From NCBI GenBank assembly GCA_963698265.1, contig CAVOQC010000001.1, forward strand, positions 434,001 to 498,000: a stretch of 64,000 bases of DNA, in the 5' to 3' direction. Position 1 is the stretch's first letter; every line of letters starts with the position of its first letter. The notes beneath the pieces are model-generated. The model did not search any database, was not told where the DNA came from, and worked only from the letters and a program-made list of their open reading frames with translations. This DNA is from FEB-7 sp963698265 (lineage in GTDB: Bacteria; Pseudomonadota; Gammaproteobacteria; Burkholderiales; Usitatibacteraceae). The position numbers and the translations under genes are program-made. This document shows positions 7,902 to 14,844 of the stretch, piece by piece.

Positions 7902-9679
7902 GGGGTGGGCGCCGCGCTGCGAAGCCGGAGGTGGAGCTCCCGAAGCTGCCGCTCGGTCACCGGACTGGGCGCCTCCACCATCAGGTCCTGGCCGCGCTGC
8001 GTCTTCGGGAACGCGATCACGTCGCGAATCTGGTCGACGCCGGCCATCATCGCGACCATGCGGTCGAATCCGAAGGCGATTCCGCCATGGGGCGGCGCGC
8101 CGTACGACAGCGCATCGAGCAGGAAGCCGAACTTGGCGCGCGCCTCCGCGTCACCGATGCCAAGGGTCTGGAACTGCTTCGCCTGGATCTCGGCGCGATG
8201 GATCCGCACGGAGCCGCCGCCGATCTCCCAGCCGTTCAGCGCAATGTCGTAGGCCTTGGCGAGGACCTTGCCCGGGTCGGTGTCCATGAGCGCCACGTGC
8301 TCGTCCTTGGGGCTCGTGAACGGGTGGTGCGCCGCGAACCAGCGTTTGCCCTCCTCGTCGTACTCGTAGGCCGGGAAATCGAGGACCCAGCACGGGCGCC
8401 AGCCAGCTTCCGCGTGACCCTTCTCGTGGCCCACCTTCACGCGCAGCGCGCCCATCGCGTCGTTCACGACCTTGCGCCTGTCGGCACCGAAGAAGATCAC
8501 GTCGCCGTCCTGCGCCCCGGTTCTCTCGAGAATCGCCGCAAGTTCGGCCGGCTTGAAGAACTTCACGATCGGCGACTGCAGGCCTTCCTCGCCCGGCTTC
8601 GTCCGGTCGTTCACGCGTATGTAGGCCAGCCCCTTCGCGCCGTAGATCGCGACGAAGGGCGCGAGATCGTCGAGTTCCTTTCTCGTGAAGGCGGCGTTGC
8701 CGCCGGGCACGCGCAGCGCCGCCACGCGGCCGTCCGGGAGGTCCGCTGCCGCGCGGAAGACCTTGAAATCGACGCCCTGCATGAGGTCGGTGAGATCGGT
8801 GAGCTCGAGCTTCACGCGCAGGTCGGGCTTGTCGCTGCCGAACCTCGCCATCGCGTCGGCGTAGGCCAGGCGGGGAAAAGCAGGCAGGTCCACGTCGAGC
8901 ACCCGCTTGAAGACGTGGCGCACGAGTCCTTCCATGATGTCCTGGATCTCGCGCTCGGAAAGAAACGAGGTCTCGATGTCGATCTGCGTGAACTCCGGCT
9001 GCCGGTCGGCCCGAAGATCCTCGTCACGAAAGCATTTCACGATCTGGTAATAGCGGTCGTAGCCAGCGACCATGAGCAGCTGCTTGAAGAGCTGGGGCGA
9101 TTGCGGCAATGCGTAGAACTGCCCTTCGTGGATGCGCGAGGGCACGAGGAACTCGCGCGCGCCTTCCGGCGTGGACTTGTAGAGCACCGGTGTCTCGACA
9201 TCGATGAAGCCGTTGTCGTCCAGGTAGTCGCGCACGGCCTTTGCCGCGCGGTGGCGCATGCGCAACGCCTTCTGCATCGGCTCCCGGCGCAGGTCGAGGT
9301 AGCGGTAGCGCAGGCGCACTTCCTCGGAAAGCGTCTCGTCGTCCACCATGAACGGCGGCGTGACCGCGGGATTGAGGATCTCGAGCTCGTGGGCGAGGAC
9401 CTCGATCTCCCCGCTGCGAAGCCCCGGGTTCACGGTTCCCTCGGGGCGGCGGCGCACTACTCCCGTTACGCGCAGGACGAACTCGTTTCGCACGCGATCG
9501 GCGATGGCGAACGTGTCCTTCCGGTCGGGGTCGCTCACCACCTGCACGAGCCCTTCGCGGTCGCGCAAGTCGATGAAGATCACGCCTCCGTGGTCGCGAC
9601 GCCGGTGAGCCCAGCCGAAAAGGTTCACGGTTTGCCCCAGGAAGCGCGTGTCGGTCAGTCCGCAGTATTCGGTTCGCAT
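7898..9679 (-). CDS. aspS: Aspartyl-tRNA synthetase (probably non-discriminating, Asp/Asn)
   Basis: This class II synthetase charges tRNA-Asp. The 593 residues give the bacterial layout: N-terminal OB-fold anticodon domain, catalytic core with RYRYLDLRR, FRDEDLRADRQPEFTQIDIE and GIAFGFDRM, and a GAD insertion domain in the middle. His30 in HRRRDHGG and Gly81 in RRRPEG match the residues found in AspRSs that also charge tRNA-Asn, such as that of Pseudomonas aeruginosa; discriminating E. coli AspRS differs there. I therefore predict Asp-tRNA(Asn) is made and then amidated by GatCAB encoded elsewhere. The gene lies downstream of DUF502 with a 112-base gap and overlaps iaaA by 4 bases. Confidence 0.97.
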   Translation of the reverse strand: MRTEYCGLTDTRFLGQTVNLFGWAHRRRDHGGVIFIDLRDREGLVQVVSDPDRKDTFAIADRVRNEFVLRVTGVVRRRPEGTVNPGLRSGEIEVLAHELEILNPAVTPPFMVDDETLSEEVRLRYRYLDLRREPMQKALRMRHRAAKAVRDYLDDNGFIDVETPVLYKSTPEGAREFLVPSRIHEGQFYALPQSPQLFKQLLMVAGYDRYYQIVKCFRDEDLRADRQPEFTQIDIETSFLSEREIQDIMEGLVRHVFKRVLDVDLPAFPRLAYADAMARFGSDKPDLRVKLELTDLTDLMQGVDFKVFRAAADLPDGRVAALRVPGGNAAFTRKELDDLAPFVAIYGAKGLAYIRVNDRTKPGEEGLQSPIVKFFKPAELAAILERTGAQDGDVIFFGADRRKVVNDAMGALRVKVGHEKGHAEAGWRPCWVLDFPAYEYDEEGKRWFAAHHPFTSPKDEHVALMDTDPGKVLAKAYDIALNGWEIGGGSVRIHRAEIQAKQFQTLGIGDAEARAKFGFLLDALSYGAPPHGGIAFGFDRMVAMMAGVDQIRDVIAFPKTQRGQDLMVEAPSPVTERQLRELHLRLRSAAPTP

Positions 9680-9791
9680 TTTCTCTCTGTGCCCCGCGTG
9701 GCGGGGCGATTTCGTTCGCAGCTCCCGGCAAGGTGCGGGAGGCCAGTGGTGGTGTGGCGTGGATGTCTCCGGCGCCGCCTTCGGCCGCCGC

Positions 9792-10457
9792 CTACGTTTT
9801 CGGCGACGGCACCGGATTGGGGTCGGTCCCGGAGGGATCGCTCTCGGGCCTTGCCCCCGGGCGCGGCGGCTCCGCCACGCCCATGGAAATGATGTACTTG
9901 AGTGCCTGGTCGACGCTCATCTGGAGCGCGATCGTGTCGGCGCGGGGCACGATGAGGAAGAACCCCGCGGTGATGTTGGGCGTAGTGGGAACGAAGACGG
10001 AAATCTGCTCGCGTCCAAGATGGTCGGTGACCTCGTGTTCCGGCGTGCCGGTGACGAGCGCGACGGTCCACGCCCCGGCGTGGGGATAGCGAACCAGGAC
10101 GGCGCGCCGGAAGGCCTTGCCGTCCGGCGAGAACAGCGTGTCGCTGATCTGCTTCACTCCGCCGTAGATGGACCGGAATATCGGAATGCGGCCGAGGACC
10201 GCCTCCCAGACGAGCAGCAGGCGCTTGCCGAAGAAGTTGGCGGCGATGGCGCCCGTGACCAGCAGGATGGCCAGGGTGAGCACCGCGCCAAGACCGGGAA
10301 GGTGGAAGCCCAGCAGTGCATCGCTTCGGTAGCGCGCGGGCACGATCAGCAGCGACTGGTCCATCAGGTCGACCAGCAGCGAGAGCACCCAGAGGGTGAT
10401 CGCGAGCGGGATCCACACGAGCAGCCCCGCGATGAGGTAGCGCCTGAGCGTGGACAT
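9792..10457 (-). CDS. DUF502 family membrane protein
   Basis: This 221-residue protein has two predicted membrane helices, about residues 6-33 (YLIAGLLVWIPLAITLWVL) and 55-80. A soluble domain follows with the family segments RIPIFRSIYGGVKQ and VFVPTTPNITAGFF, then a proline-rich acidic tail. The DUF502 family has no established biochemical function. Its place between fmdB and aspS is conserved in related bacteria. The ATG was chosen because helix 1 starts a few residues later; a GTG one codon upstream is possible. Confidence 0.88.
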   Translation of the reverse strand: MSTLRRYLIAGLLVWIPLAITLWVLSLLVDLMDQSLLIVPARYRSDALLGFHLPGLGAVLTLAILLVTGAIAANFFGKRLLLVWEAVLGRIPIFRSIYGGVKQISDTLFSPDGKAFRRAVLVRYPHAGAWTVALVTGTPEHEVTDHLGREQISVFVPTTPNITAGFFLIVPRADTIALQMSVDQALKYIISMGVAEPPRPGARPESDPSGTDPNPVPSPKT

Positions 10458-10503
10458 CACGCGCCGGTACTCCGGCCGGGACGGAGGCGAACCGGGAACG
10501 ACA

Positions 10504-10851
10504 CTATTGGATTGCGGGACAGGCGCCCGTTCCGCATGCCGGGGCGGCACCCTTGCCGCCGTCCTTCGTTTCCGAACTGCCCTCGGATTTGCCGCTCTCG
10601 GATTTGCCGCTCTCGGATTTGCCGCTCTCGGATTTGCCGCCCTCGGATTTCGCCGAAGGCTTCGACCCGCCCGACTTGAAATCGGTCGCGTACCAGCCGC
10701 TGCCCTTCAGCTGGAAACCGGCCGCCGTGACCATCTTCAAAAAGGTGTCTTGTCCGCATTTCGTGCACCGCGTGTGCGGGGTGTCGCTCACCTTCTGCAG
10801 GAACTCCTGCTGGTGGCCGCAGTTGCTGCATCGATACTCGTATATCGGCAT
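10504..10851 (-). CDS. FmdB family zinc-ribbon protein with repeat tail
   Basis: This 115-residue protein begins MPIYEYRC and carries a zinc ribbon with Cys8, Cys11, Cys29 and Cys32, the FmdB/CxxC regulatory domain. Residues about 68-95 consist of a tandem SESGK repeat, and the tail carries two further cysteines (ACGTGAC). FmdB-type proteins are often called putative regulators, but their role is not established. The first ATG of the conserved domain was used; an in-frame start 7 codons upstream is less likely. An extended -10 box lies about 30 bases upstream. Confidence 0.88.
   Translation of the reverse strand: MPIYEYRCSNCGHQQEFLQKVSDTPHTRCTKCGQDTFLKMVTAAGFQLKGSGWYATDFKSGGSKPSAKSEGGKSESGKSESGKSESGKSEGSSETKDGGKGAAPACGTGACPAIQ
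10582..10650 (-). repeat. 15-bp tandem repeat coding SESGK in the FmdB-like gene
   Basis: The unit CTCGGATTTGCCGCT, as read on the plus strand, occurs about 4.6 times in a row. The first three copies are identical, the fourth differs at its last base and the fifth is partial. Because the unit is five codons long, changes in copy number keep the reading frame and only lengthen or shorten the hydrophilic tail. Confidence 0.95.
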
Positions 10852-10880
10852 GTCCGCCTCGAAAATTTGCAAAAAAAGTC

Positions 10881-10889
10881 ATTTTAACA
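10881..10889 (-). promoter_or_regulatory. Extended -10 element upstream of the fmdB-aspS-clsB genes
   Basis: On the minus strand this reads TGTTAAAAT, that is TGn followed by TAAAAT, an extended -10 hexamer. It lies in an AT-rich patch that stands out in this GC-rich sequence, about 30 bases before the FmdB-like start. No good -35 is seen, as expected for extended -10 promoters. Confidence 0.5.
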
Positions 10890-10930
10890 CAAGCACTTGG
10901 CGTGAAACGCGGCGCCCGCGGCCCGGGCGC

Positions 10931-12097
10931 TCACGACACGGGCCGCTTGCGCCGGGCGAACACGCCCGCAGCGCCGAGGAACAGGGCCATCGACCAGAAG
11001 ACGGGGCCCATCCCGAGCGCGGTTCCGATTCCCCCGAAAAGCAGCGGCAACAGGGTATGGCTCATGTTCATCACCATGGTACGCACGCCGAGCGCCTCGC
11101 CGAACCGGCCCTGCGGGGTCAGGTGCTGGATGAGGGACATGAGGCTGGGCTGGGAGGCGCCGAGCCCCAGCCCCAGGAGGAACGCCGTGGCTGCAATGAG
11201 AGGAACCGAGCGCACCAGCGGAAAGAGCGCGTAACCCGCGCAGGCGACGAACAGCGTTGCACCCACGACCTGCCATTCCGGCAAGCGTCGCGCGAACCAC
11301 GGAAGCACGAGCCGCACCACGAAAGTCGCCAGCGCGAACGAGCCCATCACGCCACCGATCGTCGTGGCCGAAAGCCCGAGCGACGTCCCGTAAATGGGAA
11401 CCGCGAAGTAGAAGAGATCCCACGCCATCGCGAGAACACCGGTGACGATGAAGACTTGGCGCAGCTCGCCGCGTCCCAGCAGGTCCACCAGTCGCCCTCC
11501 CGGGTTGGCGCCGGGCTGCGCGGGCGGAAACGCCGGCTTCGCCAGCGCGAGAACCAGTGCCGGAACGATCGCCGACATCGCCAGCACGGCGAAGGTAACG
11601 CGGTAGCCGGCGTTGTCGATGGAAAGCCCCGCGGTGGTCGGCCCGAGAAAGCCGGAGATGGAGAATCCGAGCGCGAGCCAGCTGAAATTGACGGCACGGT
11701 CCTCCGGCGCACTCAGGGCACCCACCACGTTCTGGATGGCAATGTGGAACACCATGAAGGCCAGCCCGATCACCATGCAGGCCAGGTAGAGGGTCCCGAG
11801 GCCCGGCAGGACAGCGGGAAGGCCCACGCCACAGGCCAGCACGGCCGAGGACCACAGGAGCGGCCGGGCGGTGCCGACGCGGTCGATCATCCGGCCCGCG
11901 CTCACGGACAGCAACATGGGCAGCAGCGAGTAGAGGGAGACGAGCGCCCCGACGGTGAGCGGGCTCGACTTGAGGCTCAACGCATAGAGCGAGACGGTGA
12001 AGCGGCTGCCATTGAACGCGGCGTGCGCGAAGACCGTGAGCACCATGAGAAGGGCGATCCGGACGGGCCGCCCTCCCGCTGCGCTTCCGGCGGTCAA
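10931..12097 (-). CDS. MFS transporter
   Basis: This protein of about 388 residues has a 12-helix major facilitator layout. The loop between helices 2 and 3 carries GRMIDRVGTARP, and the second half repeats the pattern. The substrate cannot be inferred; weak similarity in layout to drug or sugar-acid exporters is all that can be said. The TTG start overlaps the htpX stop (TTGA) and places the first helix (RIALLMVLTVFAHAAF) correctly. The next in-frame ATG would fall inside that helix. It is followed by a 79-base gap holding the promoter element for the FmdB-like gene. Confidence 0.85.
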   Translation of the reverse strand: MTAGSAAGGRPVRIALLMVLTVFAHAAFNGSRFTVSLYALSLKSSPLTVGALVSLYSLLPMLLSVSAGRMIDRVGTARPLLWSSAVLACGVGLPAVLPGLGTLYLACMVIGLAFMVFHIAIQNVVGALSAPEDRAVNFSWLALGFSISGFLGPTTAGLSIDNAGYRVTFAVLAMSAIVPALVLALAKPAFPPAQPGANPGGRLVDLLGRGELRQVFIVTGVLAMAWDLFYFAVPIYGTSLGLSATTIGGVMGSFALATFVVRLVLPWFARRLPEWQVVGATLFVACAGYALFPLVRSVPLIAATAFLLGLGLGASQPSLMSLIQHLTPQGRFGEALGVRTMVMNMSHTLLPLLFGGIGTALGMGPVFWSMALFLGAAGVFARRKRPVS

Positions 12098-12963
12098 CCT
12101 TTCGACTCGAGCGCGGCGATTCGCGCCTCGATGGGCGGATGCGTCGAGAAGAGGGCCATGAAGCCCGGCCTGTCGGAGATGCCGGACGACTGGAAGGCCT
12201 TGGGAAGCTCTCCCGGCTCGATGCCCCCGAGTCGCTGCAGCGCCGCGACCATCGGCCGCGGCGTTCCCATGAATGCCGCCGCGCCGGCGTCGGCCCGGAA
12301 CTCCCGCTGGCGCGAGAACCACGCCACCACGATCGAGGCAAGGACGCCGAAGACGATCTGGCACACGATGACGGTGACGAAGTAGCCCGGGCCCGTGCCG
12401 CGCTCGGTCTTGAAGATCGCCCGGTCGACCACGTAGCCCACGACGCGCGCAAAGAAGACCACGAACGTGTTCACCACGCCCTGAATGAGCGTGAGCGTGA
12501 CCATGTCGCCGTTGGCCACGTGGGCCACCTCATGGGCGAGGACGGCCTCGACCTCCTCCTTCGTCATCGACTGCAGCAGGCCCGTGGAGACCGCGACAAG
12601 GGAGGAATTCCGGAAGGCCCCGGTGGCGAAGGCATTGGGCGCGCCTTCGTACACGGCCACCTCGGGCATGGCGATGCCGGCCTTTTCCGACAGGCGGCGC
12701 ACGGCTCCCACCAGCCATTGCTCCTCGCCGCTCTGCGGCGTGTCGATCACCTTGGCGCCCGTGGACCACTTGGCCATCGGCTTGGACATCAGCAGCGAGA
12801 TGAACGACCCGGCGAAGCCCACCACGGCCGAGAAGACGACGAGCATCCCGACGTTGAGGCCCTCGGCGGCGATGAACTGGTCGACGCCCAGCACCCTGAG
12901 CACGATCGACAGGACCAGGATGACCGCCACGTTCGTGACGAGGAAAAGGACGATGCGTTTCAT
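12094..12963 (-). CDS. htpX: HtpX membrane-bound zinc metalloprotease
   Basis: This inner-membrane M48 peptidase degrades misfolded membrane proteins together with FtsH. The 289 residues show two N-terminal membrane helices (about residues 4-24 and 36-58), the zinc motif HEVAH (His144, Glu145, His148) and two later helices. The third ligand segment EFRADAGAAAFMG follows. The length matches the family. It lies 48 bases after ssb on the same strand, and its TGA overlaps the MFS start. No heat-shock promoter was recognised in the short gap. Confidence 0.96.
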   Translation of the reverse strand: MKRIVLFLVTNVAVILVLSIVLRVLGVDQFIAAEGLNVGMLVVFSAVVGFAGSFISLLMSKPMAKWSTGAKVIDTPQSGEEQWLVGAVRRLSEKAGIAMPEVAVYEGAPNAFATGAFRNSSLVAVSTGLLQSMTKEEVEAVLAHEVAHVANGDMVTLTLIQGVVNTFVVFFARVVGYVVDRAIFKTERGTGPGYFVTVIVCQIVFGVLASIVVAWFSRQREFRADAGAAAFMGTPRPMVAALQRLGGIEPGELPKAFQSSGISDRPGFMALFSTHPPIEARIAALESKG

Positions 12964-13011
12964 GGATTCAAGGCACCTTTCGGTGAAGGGGACCGCATTC
13001 TACCGGCACTC

Positions 13012-13479
13012 CTAGAACGGAATGTCATCCTCGAAGTCGTCGAACTTCGACCCCGCGGCCTTGCCCGCCGCGGGCTTGGCCGCTGGCCGGGAACCACCCT
13101 CGCGCTCCCCTCCGGAGTCTCGCTCCCGGTCGCCGCCGCCCATTCCCTGCCGGGACCCGAGCATCTGCATGCGGTCCGCGACGATTTCCGTGGAGTACTT
13201 GTCCTGGCCGTCCTTGTCCTGCCACTTGCGCGTCTGGAGACGTCCCTCGACATAGACCTGGCTGCCCTTTTTCAGGTACTCGCCGGCGATTTCAGCGAGC
13301 TTGCCGAAGAACGCGACGCGGTGCCATTCGGTCTTTTCCTGCTTCTCGCCGGCCTTGTCCTTCCAGGTCTCGGTGGTCGCGATGGATACGTTGGTGACGG
13401 CGCCGCCGTCGGGCATGTAGCGCGTCTCGGGATCGCGGCCGAGATTGCCGATGAGGATGACTTTGTTGACGGATGCCAT
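13012..13479 (-). CDS. ssb: Single-stranded DNA-binding protein
   Basis: This is the SSB protein of replication, recombination and repair. The 155 residues contain an OB-fold (about 1-110) beginning MASVNKVILIGNLGRDPE and including the WHRVAFFGKLAE strand. A Gly/Ala/Lys-rich linker follows, then the acidic tip DDIPF that recruits partner proteins. The gene is preceded by an MFS gene 15 bases upstream, a pairing common in betaproteobacteria. Confidence 0.98.
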   Translation of the reverse strand: MASVNKVILIGNLGRDPETRYMPDGGAVTNVSIATTETWKDKAGEKQEKTEWHRVAFFGKLAEIAGEYLKKGSQVYVEGRLQTRKWQDKDGQDKYSTEIVADRMQMLGSRQGMGGGDRERDSGGEREGGSRPAAKPAAGKAAGSKFDDFEDDIPF

Positions 13480-13494
13480 GGTTTTCTCCCGGGG

Positions 13495-14706
13495 TCAGGG
13501 GTTGGTTGCTTGGGGCTCGTGAGGCTCGTGAGGCTCCTGCGGTTCTGGCTCGTGCGCAGCCGGCTCTCCCATCGGCCAGGCGATCGCGAGCCAGGCGGCG
13601 GCGATCGCGATGCAGCAGGCAAGGACCGCAACGGGGCCGAAATGCTGGGCGATCGCGCCTCCGGCGGCGCCGCCGACGAAAGTACCGAGGAACTGCACGC
13701 TCGAGTAGACGCCGGACGCCGCCCCCTTCGCCGAAGGTGGCGCCGCCTTGGAGACGAGCGCGGGGAGCTTGGCCTCTAGAACGTTGAACGCGGCGAAAAA
13801 GATGACGAGCCCGGCCGCGAGCGGCCACAGCCGGTCCGCCGCCGCCGCCAGTACGCACAGTCCGGCAGCGAGGACGCCGACCGCCCCGAGGAATACCGCC
13901 CTCTCATGGCGAGCCAGGAACCGGATCGCGACGAAGGGAAGCATGATCAGGAACCCCACTCCGACCGCCCCGAGGTACATGCCCCAGTGCGATCCGGCCG
14001 GCAGGCCGGAGCGGACCAGGGCGAGGGGCACCACGACGAAGAGCGCCATGAGAACCGCGTGCAGGCCGAATATCCCGACGTTGAGCCTCAGGAGCTCGGG
14101 GTCGCGAAGCACCGCCGCGAACGACACGCGGGGCTCGTCGACCCTCCGGGCCGACGGTGTCGGCACCACCCAGGCCACGATCGCCATCGCGGCCACGGCG
14201 AGGACGGCCGTCATCGCGAAAATCCCCGGCACGTCGATCGCGTGCTGCAGGAAGGGCGCCGCCACGAACGACAGGGCGAAGGACAGCCCGATCGTCCCCC
14301 CTATGATTGCCATCGACTTGGTGCGCTGGGAGGGTCGCGTGAGGTCGGCGGCCATTGCGATGGCCACCCCGGAGATCGCGCCGGCGCCCTGGACGATTCG
14401 GCCGAGGATCACCATCCAGGGAGACTGCGCCAGCGCGCAGACCAGGCTGCCGGCCGCAAACACCGCGAGCCCGGCCAGCATGACTGGCTTGCGCCCCAGC
14501 CTGTCGGAAGCCCAGCCGAAAGGGGCCTGCAGGATCGCCTGGGCAAGGCCGTACGAGCCCAGGGCGATGCCGACGAGCGTGAGGTTCCAGCCCGGCAGCC
14601 GCTCGGCATAGAGCGCGAAGACGGGCAGGATGATGAACATCCCGAAGAGGCGCAACCCGAAGATCGAGGCGAGCGAAAGGCTCGCCCGGAGCTCCCGGGC
14701 GCTCAT
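13495..14706 (-). CDS. MFS transporter with His-Glu-Pro repeat tail
   Basis: This 12-helix major facilitator of about 403 residues has the motif GWASDRLGRKPVML in the loop between helices 2 and 3 (motif A) and a helix 5 rich in glycine, in the style of drug:H+ antiporters. The substrate is unknown. The last 20 residues form a hydrophilic tail with the short repeat HEP/QEP, which could bind metal, but this is speculative. The ATG giving MSARELRAS was preferred; a GTG 7 codons upstream cannot be excluded. The gene is divergent from uvrA and sits just upstream of ssb. Confidence 0.86.
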   Translation of the reverse strand: MSARELRASLSLASIFGLRLFGMFIILPVFALYAERLPGWNLTLVGIALGSYGLAQAILQAPFGWASDRLGRKPVMLAGLAVFAAGSLVCALAQSPWMVILGRIVQGAGAISGVAIAMAADLTRPSQRTKSMAIIGGTIGLSFALSFVAAPFLQHAIDVPGIFAMTAVLAVAAMAIVAWVVPTPSARRVDEPRVSFAAVLRDPELLRLNVGIFGLHAVLMALFVVVPLALVRSGLPAGSHWGMYLGAVGVGFLIMLPFVAIRFLARHERAVFLGAVGVLAAGLCVLAAAADRLWPLAAGLVIFFAAFNVLEAKLPALVSKAAPPSAKGAASGVYSSVQFLGTFVGGAAGGAIAQHFGPVAVLACCIAIAAAWLAIAWPMGEPAAHEPEPQEPHEPHEPQATNP

Positions 14707-14844
14707 GCGGGCCGGAGATGGGGTCACTGAGGGGATTCGAACGGAAAAGAACGCTCAGGTATATTAGCAGATTGCCCTTCCCGACCGCGTTCGGCCGGGA
14801 CGGGCGGCAGAGGTCAACCCAGGAACCCGACCCCCCCTACGGGC
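14707..14844. other. Divergent MFS/uvrA intergenic region, no SOS box seen
   Basis: This 138-base gap separates the divergent MFS and uvrA genes. It has a single AT-rich patch near 14758-14768 (TATATT on the plus strand, TAATAT on the minus strand) that could serve as a -10 element for either gene. Upstream partners are poor. No CTGT-N8-ACAG LexA box was found, and a C7 run precedes the uvrA start. Confidence 0.5.

Noticed and set aside
10582..10650. Tandem repeats considered as a CRISPR-like array
   Set aside because: The units are directly adjacent without spacers and encode an in-frame peptide repeat.
14707..14844. LexA-controlled SOS promoter for uvrA
   Set aside because: No CTGT-N8-ACAG or close variant is present in the divergent region.
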